25,111 nucleotides of DNA from Priapulus caudatus. Its lineage: Eukaryota; Priapulida; Priapulimorpha; Priapulimorphida; Priapulidae. Positions within the stretch are counted from its first letter, which is position 1; every line of letters starts with the position of its first letter. This document shows, in pieces, positions 8,323 through 18,199 of the stretch. The position numbers and the translations under genes were made by a program. The stretch covers positions 1-25,111 of the forward strand of contig NW_014579603.1 in NCBI RefSeq assembly GCF_000485595.1, written 5' to 3'. The notes beneath the pieces are model-generated. The model searched no databases, was not told the origin of the DNA, and saw nothing but the letters and a program-made list of their open reading frames with translations.

Positions 8323-8353
8323 TCGACGAAGATTGGCCACCCAGCATCGCAGC

Positions 8354-8399
8354 GGGTGGGGGGGGGGGGGGGGGGGGGCGGGGGGGGGGAAGGGGTGGG
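8354..8399 (+). repeat. Poly-G tract (21 G, C, 10 G) with G-quadruplex potential
   Basis: GGGT, then 21 consecutive G (8358-8378), C, ten G (8380-8389), AA, GGGG, T, GGG. Four or more G runs of at least three satisfy the general G-quadruplex pattern. Homopolymers of this length are highly length-mutable and hard to sequence, yet the copy at 18154-18199 has the same lengths. Confidence 0.95.
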
Positions 8400-8990
8400 C
8401 CTTGAAAACCGTGTCACGTGGAAGACTCAAGAGACAAGTAGTCGCACACAGCAGGAGCAACGATGCGACCGGGGCGCATCACTTTTTTTTATTATCCAAC
8501 CCCCACTCACTGTCGCCCGAACCTCTGGTCAGCATCATCCAACACACGTCAGGTTATGAATCTCAATCGACGCGAGCGATATGGCTATAAGTAACAAGGA
8601 GGGCGAGTTCTTGGCTCGCTCGCGACGATAGCAAGTAAGCATTAACACTCTTACACCGCTAAACTATGTTGCTAACCAGAAGTAGGTTAAGGCTCTTGCA
8701 TAAGAGAGAAAGCTGCGCAAGCCGATCTGTCCGAACAGCAACATCAGACCATGACCACACATCTCGAGTCGAACCGTCCCAGATTTAGCAAGAGGACACC
8801 TACAACAAAAACGACCCCAAGCCGAACCGACGACGCACCCACACCGCACACGATCACACGGACCGACGCATCGGGCGGGGCGAGCGGTAGCCTCCCCCCA
8901 CACCACCCACCGCACCTCGCCGCACACACATCGGACGATTCAGCTTCAGGAACATCCTGCTCATACTCGGCCGAGAAGTAAGAGAGAGGA
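8400..8990. other. Ordinary non-coding stretch, no gene recognised
   Basis: Balanced sequence with a T8 run near 8483 and a C/A-rich part at 8800-8935. A 76-codon frame at 8751-8981 is Thr/Ser/Pro/His-rich and shows no domain, so it is not called. Copied at 18200-18790. Confidence 0.4.
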
Positions 8991-9118
8991 TGCCGACGAG
9001 ATAGGCAAGACAGAGAGAGGAGAGAGGCTCGCGACAGGAGAGCAGAGGATGAGGAGAGAGAGAGAGAGAGAGCGACAGAGATACAGAGGAGAGGGAGGGA
9101 GGAAAAGGGAGAGGCACG
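8990..9118. repeat. GA-rich low-complexity tract
   Basis: AGAGAGGA-type words with an (AG)n run near 9053-9073. Copied at 18790-18918. Confidence 0.8.
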
Positions 9119-9330
9119 GCGCGCGTCAAATAATGTATTTCCTCAGCACAATAGACGATTTTATAAACAGGATATTAAACTCCTTCACGCCGGAATCGTT
9201 ACAGCATCCCAGATAATAGCCACATTTTCTCATCCGGCTTTAAAAGGTTCCGAATATCGTAGTTGCACGGCTTCCTCCTCTGCGAATGTGAGCACGTCGC
9301 GTCCAATTCAATCCAAGGCACGCATGCTGC
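9119..9330. other. Ordinary non-coding stretch
   Basis: More AT-rich than its surroundings, with no feature recognised. Copied at 18919-19130. Confidence 0.4.
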
Positions 9331-9553
9331 AGACCAACAACAACCGACAACAAAACCAAACAACGAACCAACAACGAACCAACAGACAACAAACAAGCAG
9401 GCAGCAGTAACAGCAGCAGCAGCAGAAAGCAGCAGCAGCCAACCACCACACCACCACGTCACCCCAGGCGAGCAGCACAAGCAGCAGGTCAGCAGCCCAG
9501 CTGAGGCGAGCAGTAGCGTGCAGCAGCGGGCGCAGCAGCCGAGCAGCAGTGAC
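9331..9553 (+). repeat. AAC/CAG trinucleotide-rich block
   Basis: Begins with AAC/ACC/CAA words (9333-9400) and passes into CAG/AGC repeats (9400-9550) with short pure runs of about five CAG. A 116-codon open frame (9263-9613) crosses it, reading Thr/Asn/Gln then Ala/Ser/Gln. A polymorphic coding exon is conceivable, but nothing outside the repeat looks protein-like and no splice or start context supports it. Copied at 19131-19353. Confidence 0.6.
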
Positions 9554-9680
9554 ACGATTATTGCCGACTCACGAGATTCATGTGAATTTGATTTAGGCGC
9601 CACAGAAATTTAAGCGCTTCAGGGCACAAGAGACGCAATCTTCAAATCATCCTGTAGTACACGACCATCGGACTCTCATC
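9554..9680. other. Short unannotated stretch
   Basis: Balanced sequence between the CAG-rich block and the pyrimidine-rich tract. Nothing recognised. Copied at 19354-19480. Confidence 0.35.
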
Positions 9681-10140
9681 TCCGCTCTCTCTCGTCTCTC
9701 TCTCATCTCTGCTTCTCTCTCCTCTCGATCTCTGTCGTCTCGTCCTCCTTCCTCTCTCTCTACATGCTCTTCTCTCGAGCCGACTCTTTCTCCGTCTCTC
9801 CATCTGGGTCCGCTGCCCGCTGGCCGCGCCGCCTCGAAGCCTCTCCTGCTCTCCTCGCGGTCCGCCCTCTCTCAGACTCCCCCCCCACCCCATCCCCCCC
9901 CGGTCGTCTCCCTCCGTCCCGTCCTCATCTCCGTCCTTTCTCTCGTCCCGGCTCCTCTTCCTCTCGTCCCTTCCCCGCCGCCGGCACGCGCCGTCTCCTC
10001 CTGAGCTCCCGTCTCCCCTCCGCTCAGTCGGCGTCCGTCCGATGCGCGTCCGTTGCGTCCGCTTCTTCACGTCCTCCCGCCCGCCGCGGATCCTTCCGTC
10101 CTCATAGCACCTCTCTCTCGCGCCCCTCTCTCTCTTATGC
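9681..10140. repeat. Long pyrimidine-rich tract
   Basis: About 460 bp dominated by C and T on the plus strand (TCTCTC, TCCGTCC, CCCCCC words). Long open frames exist on both strands (Ser/Arg/Pro-rich on plus; Arg/Glu/Gly-rich on minus at 9642-10193) and follow from the composition. Copied at 19481-19940. Confidence 0.75.
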
Positions 10141-10420
10141 TGTGTGAGTTTCGCCGCCAAGTCGATCGCGTAAGCGATGCAGATACAGGGCAATTACATT
10201 ACACATCGCCGCTCCTTCTCCGCTTACCTTATTGTTCCTTGGCAAATTATACATTGGAATTACACTGTCATGTCGGCAAGGGTAGCATTTCGGTAAAATT
10301 TGTTTCGCACAATCCGTCTGTTCGGAATACCTAGATAATCCTAAAATCACTCTTTCGGTTTGATCAAGAGTCCCGGTTGCGGGAATTTAAAAGGTAAAAA
10401 GACCCGGCGACTGCATTACC
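10141..10420. other. Ordinary non-coding stretch
   Basis: Balanced to AT-rich sequence of normal complexity. No coding or RNA feature recognised. Copied at 19941-20220. Confidence 0.4.
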
Positions 10421-10800
10421 ACACGTCCGCGCCTCCCCCGCCCGATCCACACACCACCCGCAACCACACCACCGCATAACCACCGCACACACTCTCCCTC
10501 AGCACTCCTCCCAGTGCCATGCTCTCAGTCGATCCCCCCTCTACACACTCGACACACCTCCTCTCCTCACCACATCTCTCTCCGGTGGCAACACATCTCC
10601 AGCACACACACACTACACACACGCCTCACACTCCGCCACACATACATGCAGACAGGACACAGACACAGACAATCATGATTAACACGACATGCCACACAGA
10701 CACTCTGCGCGCGCGGCATCGTCGTCTCTCAGTCTTGTTCGTATCTCTCTCTCCATCTCTTGCTCTCATCTCCATCCACATCTCACCACACTCACCATAG
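10421..10800. repeat. C/A-rich block with (CA)n words
   Basis: Low in G on the plus strand, with many CACACA and CTCTC words, for example ACACACACACTACACACACG near 10604. Copied at 20221-20600. Confidence 0.6.
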
Positions 10801-11745
10801 GCAGCAAAAATCGACACTCACATGCCATCCCACTCACTATTCTGCTGTGTGTGTTTTCCCGCTGCGTGCGATGCTGTGCTCTTTGGCGAGTACTGCGTCG
10901 TGCCGTCCACCACACACTCTCTTCTTTTGCTCTTCGCCCATCGACACAGCTAGTGGATGATGGTCATCGGGCGCGGTTCTAATAGGTTTGTGTGCGTGGC
11001 GTGCGTGCGTGCTCGACATGTGTGTTCGTGTGCGTGAGCTATTTGCGTGCGTGTAGTCTGGTATTGACTCATTTTTGTCACTCCCGGCTGTCCTTTCCGC
11101 GTGGTCCCAGGTATGGCACAGCCCATCCTAGTATCCCCCCCTCCCATCTTGCACACACAGCGCATTGTAGCTCACAGTGTCTTTCCACACAACACGCGCT
11201 TCACCTTGCCTCTTTAATATTCCTAGCTATCACATGCCCTTGTCCCTCCCAATCATTTTCCCCCATTGTCGCCAGTATCACGCGGACAGACAGCAGAGAG
11301 TCTTCGCTTTTTCACGTTCTCCCCGCCCCTGCCGGCGGTTCGCTCCACGTGCCTCACCCCCCGCCTCCCTTCCACCCCGTGTCGCCCACAAACGAGCCCA
11401 CAGGATCGACCAGACACCGCTCCCCCGCCTGCTCTCTACGCGCTCGCGGATGCCGGTCAACTTGTAAGTCACTAAACAACCAGGTGCAACGAGGGGGACG
11501 AGCTGAGCACCGACGCTGCACAAGCCACAGCGATAGTGGGCCTAAGCAGTGTGTTCAGACACAGCCCTGCCCCCTCCCTCGCCCCGCGAGCGACGAACAA
11601 CGAGCGGGGTCGGTTTCTCAATCACATTCTTCGGCGCCGGTGGTGCGGCCTCAGTGACGCGCGTGTGTATGCGTGCTCGCGTGCGCAGACAGATGTATAT
11701 ACTCTCCCGCTGATGGACTTCACGGATCGGCTGCATCTCTGTGGC
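10801..11745. other. Non-coding stretch with GTGCGTG patches
   Basis: Mixed sequence with small TGCGTGCGTG patches (10988-11060). The longest frame (10992-11657, 221 codons, plus) is Ser/His/Pro/Arg-rich without domain, hydrophobic segment pattern or start context, so it is not called a gene. It holds the only noticed difference between the two copies (11647 G versus 21447 A). Copied at 20601-21545. Confidence 0.45.
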
Positions 11746-12440
11746 TTGCAAGCCAACAGACACCAACGATACACCGACCGGACCACCAACAACACAACAT
11801 CCATTTCACGACACTAACATCCAACAGTCCAAACACCAACACCACCATACCGAACACCGACTACCGACCAATAGCCAAACTAGCACCACAATAGTTAATA
11901 CCAAACCAGCACTCGACCACCACCGACCAACATCAACCCGAACAATACAACACAAGGACATCACCCAACGAACGACATCCAGATACCACCGAACATCAAA
12001 TCAACATCACATCACACCAACGAATCCAGAGGCAGTACACGCCCCAAATACCAACAAGCCATAACTAACACAGACCAAATACCCCAACAACCAACACGAG
12101 CCCCACCAGAGACCATACAAACCCCCAACACGCACACAACACCGACTGATCGATAGAGCACCCAGACACCACATTCTTGTAAACCGCCCAATCAGTAGCC
12201 ATATCACTACCGCACTACCACCTGAAGTCACCCAAACCCCACACGCACCGATGCGCACAGTCCGACCTCACGCACCAAAGGCGCTTTGTATCAGACCCGA
12301 AGCCAATCCTACCTATTCCAAAAGTAGCCACTTTACACTATTCTCCATATACCACCGCACGGACCAACGCCAACGTCCGATGAGCGACAGAACGACGCAC
12401 AATACACCCACCGATAAGCCCACCTTAGTCAACTGAAATA
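11746..12440 (+). other. Strongly A/C-biased strand block (G- and T-poor)
   Basis: About 700 bp in which the plus strand is composed mostly of A and C (ACCAAC, ACACCA, CCGACC words) with G and T scarce, but without a fixed repeat unit. Open frames over it read Thr/Pro/His/Asn and are compositional. Such asymmetry can arise from decay of an old AAC/ACC repeat or from a transcription-linked mutational bias. Copied at 21546-22240. Confidence 0.6.
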
Positions 12441-12920
12441 CTGGAGAAGCCTACCCCTAACTCACCTCAAAAAATCATAGCCTGAAGATCGCACCCTGAC
12501 GCTGTGAGGGGTTGTGCATTACTAACAAACACCCACCACTCAGCAGCAAGCCGGTAGTAGACGAGTAAGTAGCAGACACCCACCTATCTACCTCCAGCAG
12601 CATATGTAACAGGTTATTAACTAGATCGCATTGATCCAGAGATTCTATCTAAGCATACACTCGAGGCATAAACGTCATAAAGTACACAAGCACAGCCATA
12701 CATCCCATCATCTGCCGCCTCAGTCCATTAATGAGAGGCCCTACTGAAGTATAGCGAGCCGTTGCTCTACACGAGGGTTGCTCTCTAAACCGCTGCCAGT
12801 CCTAAGACAATCCGTCTGAAACCGTGTGAGGGTAAAACGTTTTATGTGTAGTAGAGACTTATAATCAACGGTATGCGTCTGTGACCCTGCACCTTGCTGC
12901 TGCTGACAGCCGTCAGCGCT
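12441..12920. other. Ordinary non-coding stretch, nothing recognised
   Basis: Normal-complexity sequence with no long frame and no RNA or element signature. Copied at 22241-22720. Confidence 0.4.
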
Positions 12921-13680
12921 CAGCGCCCGCCCTCCCGCCGCCTGCGTGTTACTGCTAAGCTTGCTGCTCCCTCGACGGCACCCCCCGCTTCGCCTCCCCA
13001 TGCCCCGCCTCGCACCTCACCACTTCCCGGAGGCGCCTGGCCTCACAACTGTTGAACTTGCGAACAGGGCCTGCCCTACCCATCGCTAGTTACTGTAGCT
13101 GGCCCCGCCCCCGCGCTAGCTGCGCAACCCACCGAGCTCACAGGAGCCTGACACAGACTCCCCCCGCTCCACTGCGCTACTACTGCAAATGCCTGCTGTT
13201 GCTGCGGCCCACACCTTCCACACCATCACATAAACTCACCTAGATATGATTTTCGCGCGTCTACGCCACACACCACCGCCAATGTTCCTCTGCTGACTGC
13301 GTATTAGAGCCACCCGCCATAACCAACATCCTCCCTAAGAACTATAACAGTGTTTTACGCGTGCTGGCGCTGAACAGACCAGCACCCCCACCCCCTCGCG
13401 TCCTCTGCTATAAATGTTTGTGCGCGCTGCCCTGCCCCCCGCCCCCGCCCCAGACATCAACCAGCAAGCTCTCATCCCTCTCACTGGGATAGCCCCTGCC
13501 CGCGCCTCCACCGCTCTCGCCCCCCCCCACCCCCCCCGCCACCGTGAGACACCCAATCGGCCAGCACCACTAGCAGCGCGGCCACCACTACCAACCCACG
13601 AAGAGCACATACTACGCCCCAGCACACACTCCACATTGAGCTCTCCTCTCTCAGCACGCGCGCTCGATCGCACAGTGACG
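12921..13680. other. C-rich stretch with a TATA-like motif
   Basis: GC-rich with C biased to the plus strand; C runs occur at 13521-13536. GCTATAAATG at 13407-13416 looks like a TATA box followed by GC-rich DNA, but no credible reading frame or initiator follows, so no promoter is called. Copied at 22721-23480. Confidence 0.4.
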
Positions 13681-13689
13681 TGATGCCTC

Positions 13690-14020
13690 GAAGCGGTAGT
13701 CCCGAGCCATCAGAAGCGCTGAAGCATCGAGGTTGCGCACACGCGTGTGCTTGGAGTTTGTGGCTCCCGCGCGTGTGTGCGGCGTGCCGCGGGCTGTTCG
13801 GCGTGGCGTGTGTTGGTCGGCGTGTGTGTGCGTGCGTGTGCTTGCGTGTGTGGTCGCTGCGCGTGGGTGCGTGCGTGTTCTAGCTGCGTGTACGCTGCGG
13901 TGTGGGTGGTCGGCGCGGACGGAGGGTCCTAAATGTTGCGCGATCGCATCTGCGTGTACCGCGTGTGGGTGCGTGCCGTGGTCGCGGGCGTGTGCGTCGT
14001 GCCTGCGTGTCACCCAGGAG
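13690..14020. repeat. GT/GC-rich low-complexity block (GTGTGCGTGC words)
   Basis: About 300 bp of GCGTGTG, GTGCGTGC and TGTGTGCG words with a CpG- and G-rich plus strand. The Cys/Val/Arg-rich frames here (such as 13733-14326) are translations of the repeat. Copied at 23490-23820. Confidence 0.65.
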
Positions 14021-14720
14021 TTATCGTTAATGGTCGGTTACGCTAAACCCGCCGTGTGTGCCTGGTGTGGTCGCCGTGGTTGTGCGCCGCCGCCGGCGGT
14101 CGTGTCCCGCTCCTCTTTCGCCTGCTGCGTGCTCCCTCTTCTCGCTCTGCTCGCGTGTCGCCGCACCTTCTTACCACGCGCTTGCTCCCCCGCAACCTCA
14201 ATCACGTCTCGATCCGACGAGTGCACACTCTCACTTAGTCGGTATCCATCTTCCGGGTCTCCCTTCAGTGCCCGGACTCTCTCTACTTACGACTTTCTCT
14301 CCCCTCTCGCTCACCCGATCGTTTAATTTTCGACTCTTCTCTATTTGCATTGTATCATTGACGTTTGGCATTAGCGTTAAGCACTGCCGCACAGATAAAC
14401 ACCGCAGTAAAGAGCGCTGGACGCATCCGATACAAACACCGGCCCGCCTGTCGCTCTCTACCAATCTCGCTTAGCAGAGGCGGCCCCAAGGCCCGCACAA
14501 CTACGTGTGCCGCACGCACACACGCATGCCCACCGAGGCTGCTGGCCTGCATTCACAATCGACTGCTGTTACGCAAGCGGCGGGCAATGCAGATTTGCTT
14601 ATATCGAAAGGGCAGAGATGTTAATGGTAGCGTTAATGGACCGATGCTATTGTGATTACCTTGTAATCGTTGAATGATGCGGACCATCCGCAGTGTATTG
14701 AATGTCCGAAAACAAGGCGG
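14021..14720. other. Ordinary non-coding stretch, nothing recognised
   Basis: Starts GC-rich and becomes balanced. The open frames carry no domain. Copied at 23821-24520. Confidence 0.4.
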
Positions 14721-14968
14721 GCGACGAGAGAGAGAGCGATAGAAGAGAGAGACAGAGGAAGAGGCAGAGAGAGAGGACCGAGAGAGAGAGAGAGAAAAGA
14801 GAGATGAGAGAGGAGAGACGAGGGATGAGAGAGAGCGAGATAGAGAGAACGCTGGATATCGAAGCGCACGTCGGCGAGAGAGAGCGGAGAGAGAGCAAGA
14901 GCACGAGAGAGGGAGAGGAATAAAGCTCGACTCGGCAGCGAGAGCGAGAGAAGGGCGAGCAGGAGGCA

Positions 14969-15006
<38 letters not shown>

Positions 15007-15012
15007 GAGGGC
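14721..15012. repeat. GA-rich tract
   Basis: Purine-rich on the plus strand, ending in an (AG)n run at 14972-15004 that forms the start of the unique spacer. The duplicated part (to 14971) is repeated at 24521-24771, where the (AG)n run is replaced by the splice-acceptor array. Its minus-strand Ser/Leu frames are compositional. Confidence 0.8.
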
Positions 15013-15959
15013 TGGAAAAGAGGGTGGGGGAGCGATGAAGAAGAATGGGACACCGGTGAGAGTACAAACGGTGATCATGAGATGAGCGAATGATGAATCA
15101 CTAATGCTAATGGGCTTCACGCAGCCTCCGCGTCCTCCCTCTCAGGCATCCTCCGCTCATTGAGGCAAATCACCGCGTATCCGCGACCACTCGTAGATTC
15201 TCTCGCAAGCGTCTTCGCTCGCGGACTGCTTACGAAAAATGAATCCAATTTTCCACGAATACGGAAGGAAGCGTGATTCGAGATTATTACGAGTGTAGAA
15301 GATGTAAAATGTAATAGATGTAGATAATATGAATGTATAGACACTATAACATGAAAACCATATTGACCATATAAATGTAGAGGATATAAAATTTAAAAGA
15401 TAAGAATATGATTGACATGACTATATGTATATATTATCAAGAGCTAATAATACCTAGAGTGTACGGAAAAACGGGAAAACAGTGCTATTTCACGACAACA
15501 TTATTATACTTTGCCTGCGAGTCTAGAATAATTTTATGGTAGTGCATTGAGCAGAATTCTTTGCTCTCCAAAACAAGACCAACCGCTTGTCAATACGATA
15601 CTCCTAGGCTGAGATATTGGCTCCTAAACCTCCCCTCCCAAATGCCTCACGCCGCCTCGCATCCCGGTTATTCAGCCACCTCCACGCCCCTAAGCGTTGC
15701 TTCGCGAAAGTTCGGTTTTTCCGTGATAACTTTAGGAATGACCGGCGTTTCGGTTATCATAGGTGACTTTCGGGGGCATCGCCTATGCCCTTATCTCCCA
15801 TTATCTTTCCTAGCACGGCTAATGCCCGTCATGATGAGGCCGGCAATGTTATTATTAGCTCTTGATATTATATGTATACTAGCTATTACCCGTCCTCCAG
15901 CCGGGTTCGAGTGGGGTCTGACTTGAGGATGGCGGTTTAACCATTTATCTCTCACTTTT
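14972..15959. other. Unique 988-bp spacer between the two copies
   Basis: Present once in the window. It opens with an (AG)n run, passes through ordinary sequence and an AT-rich part (15240-15560), then a more balanced part. A 121-codon plus-strand frame (15561-15926) and a 75-codon minus-strand frame (15117-15344) show no recognisable motif. CCGGGTTCGAGTGGGG near 15900 resembles a Pol III B box without a convincing A box. Confidence 0.85.
15424..15879. mobile_element. Candidate non-autonomous DNA element bounded by imperfect inverted repeats
   Basis: 15424-15452 and 15850-15878 are inverted copies, 26 of 29 positions pairing, with a perfect 17-bp core (ATCAAGAGCTAATAATA at 15436-15452). They enclose 397 bp. 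A TA dinucleotide lies outside each end (15422-15423 and 15880-15881, the latter one base beyond the pairing), as expected of a Tc1/mariner-type MITE. No transposase is encoded. The match is short and AT-rich, so chance or another foldback origin is possible. Confidence 0.4.
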
Positions 15960-16172
15960 ACCAAGCGGATCTTACACCACCGTGTGTAGAGAGAGATACT
16001 TGTTTAGAGAGAGGGAGAGAGAGATAGAGAGAGGAGGAGGAGGATCATGCTGGCGGTCGTGGGTGCCGCGAGAGAATGAAGAGCGGCGCGGGCGATGACG
16101 ACAGAGATACCCAGACGAACAGATCTTCACAAGCGCACCCTGGTGTAGAGAGAGAAGCTTGTTAGAGAGAGG

Positions 16173-16215
<43 letters not shown>

Positions 16216-16390
16216 AGAGAGGATGAGAGAGAGAGGAGACGGAGACGAGACGGAACGGAGGAACGGAGACGGAGGACGGAGACGGGAAGAGAGAGAAGAG
16301 GAAGTAAGGGAGGGAGGAGCAGGAGCAGACGATCTCACAGCAGCTGCGCGTATGTGCAGAGAGAGAGAGCTTGTTAGAGGAGAGGGAAGA
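15960..16390 (-). repeat. Splice-acceptor array units carried into copy B
   Basis: Part of one unit (15960-16047), a complete unit anchored at 16048 and the degraded GA-expanded unit ending near 16378, exactly as at 6160-6590. They are isolated from any receptor exon here and cannot encode a receptor. Confidence 0.85.
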
Positions 16391-18047
16391 GAGAGAGGAG
16401 AGGGAAGGAGAGAGACAGGACAGTAGGAAGAGAGGAAGAGAGAAAGGGGACGCACGCACGCACGCACCTCACACAAACATACATAGCCACTCGTCCTTGG
16501 CACTATGAAGAAGCTGTGAAGGCGAAGCAGAGGAGAGGAGCAATAAGCAAAGCGATATGTAAAAAGGTGCGTCACATCTGCAGTGCTCCGCCATGCCTGC
16601 TGCAACCTTGAAGAGAAACATGTGCCACTACCCAGGAAGCCACGCTGTGTTGTGTCAATTACCATGTGATGACCTACCTCCCAAAGACGGTATAGATGTT
16701 TTTTTTGCACGCTCAATTAGAGCCAAGCTGTGATAGCAGCGAGAGAATCGTAGACCTGCGACAATTAAGGCTAGATATGACCTCAGGAAACAAATCTGTC
16801 GCTCACAATTTAGCCAGCTTGACCCAAATAGTGCCCAAACTGGCCAAATGAAGCCAAGGGCTGTGGTCAGGTCCGAACGCTGGCGAGCGTGACCGAAGAC
16901 AGCGAGCTCGTCTTTCTCCTCCCTCCTGCTCTCTCTGGTCTCTCTTCTCCTTGTCTCTCCTCGCTGCCTATTTTGCAGCCGCCCCCCCCCCCGCCGACCC
17001 CGCCCCCCCGCCCCCCCCGCCCCTCTCTCTATCTGCTCCTCTACTCTCTCTCTCGTCGCTCTCTCTCTCTCTCTCTTCTCTCCTCTCATCTTCTCGTCTC
17101 TCTCATCTCTCTCCCCGCCCTCCCCGCTCCATCTCTCTGTCGGCATCTTTTTGCTCACTCTCTCTCCCTCTCTCCTCATCTCTCGCCTCTTCAAAGCTGC
17201 GCCTCTCCCCGCTCTCTTCACCTGACAGCGGGTCTTTGTTGGCGTCCGGTACTTGCACGGGTACTTGAGCGGAGGCACGGTCGGTCGTAAGAGGAATGCA
17301 GACAGAGTGTAAGGATGGAGGCCGGTGGAGAAGAGTACGTCGCATGCTCACCCACAGGTCGACACGATCGCGTGCAGCAGGAACATACCTGCAAGCAGTA
17401 GAGATGTGAGTCGAGGTGAAGTCGTAGTAGAGCTGGAGGGGATGCGCCAGTCTATAGGCTAGATGATATGTTAAGTTATACTGTTCTCCTGCCTGTTATA
17501 CGTCTGTCTGTTTATGTGAAGTGCGTGCGTGCGTGTCGTGTCTGTCTGTCTCTCGCCTCTTTTTTCAATGTGATCTCGCTTTTGTTCGTGCTGTCTCCCG
17601 TCTCGTCGCTCCGGCTCTAGTCTAATTCTTACCAGCCGGTTGTTTCCATTATGTTAATCGCTTCTTACTCTAACGACAGCCCTTCTCATTTTCACGATCT
17701 CGCATTTCAGCGGCACGCACGCGCGAACGCAGGGGTGCGCATCAGCTACGTACGTCACGTCATCGTCAGGCACGCACGCAATGCACATACTACCCCGCAC
17801 ACTCAGCCGCACCGCAGCGCACACGTAAGGTAGCATTCTATCAGGACGTTTCGGGCCTGATCAATATTGAAAGGCTTTTCTCATTGTTGGTCAGGCATAC
17901 ACGCCGGCGTGTGTGCGGTGCAGCGTGGTCGCGCCGCCTCGCGCGGCCGCCGGGGCCGGCCCGCGCAACACCACAATGTCGCGAATTTAGCGAACAGCTT
18001 CGCGCCTGCCATTGGAAGGAGGACTCGATTTTTGATGGGGCGTCTCG

Positions 18048-18080
<33 letters not shown>

Positions 18081-18153
18081 CCCCTCCTCTCTCTCTCTCT
18101 CGTCTCGTCCCGTCTCTCTCCATCGACGAAGATTGGCCACCCAGCATCGCAGC

Positions 18154-18199
18154 GGGTGGGGGGGGGGGGGGGGGGGGGCGGGGGGGGGGAAGGGGTGGG
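18154..18199 (+). repeat. Poly-G tract, copy B
   Basis: Same structure and same run lengths (21 G, C, 10 G) as 8354-8399. The equal length is useful evidence about how the duplication arose. Confidence 0.95.

Larger units (their letters stand above)
6160..14971 (+). repeat. Copy A of an 8,812-bp direct duplication
   Basis: Identical in position and length, with no insertion or deletion seen, to 15960-24771 (offset exactly 9,800 bp). The only difference noticed is G at 11647 versus A at 21447. The left edge falls inside a unit of the splice-acceptor array (the unit anchored near 6093). The right edge falls at the start of a GA run (…AGGCAGGT, then GAGAGA in A and TAGAGAGAGG in B). The segment contains no gene I can support and consists of microsatellites, homopurine or homopyrimidine tracts, strand-biased blocks and ordinary non-coding DNA, described separately below. 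Every sub-feature listed in copy A is also present in copy B at +9,800. Confidence 0.97.

Noticed and set aside
9263-9613. Gln/Ser/Ala-rich 116-codon frame over CAG repeats as a possible exon
   Set aside because: No conserved flanking protein sequence, splice sites or start context could be identified; kept only as a repeat.
9642-10193. 183-codon Arg/Glu/Gly-rich minus-strand frame and the overlapping Ser/Pro-rich plus-strand frame
   Set aside because: Both follow from the purine/pyrimidine bias of the tract.
10992-11657. 221-codon plus-strand open frame, repeated at 20792-21457
   Set aside because: Composition is Ser/His/Pro/Arg/Cys-rich with no domain or start context. It lies in low-complexity, GC-rich sequence where long chance frames are expected.
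13407-13416. TATA-like GCTATAAATG as a promoter
   Set aside because: No initiator, credible reading frame or transcript evidence downstream; such words occur by chance.
13733-14326. 197-codon Cys/Val/Arg-rich plus-strand frame, repeated at 23533-24126
   Set aside because: It translates GTGTGCGTGC simple sequence; the protein has no recognisable organisation.
15885-15925. tRNA gene suggested by GGGTTCGAGTGGGG
   Set aside because: No matching A box, acceptor stem or anticodon arm at the proper distance.
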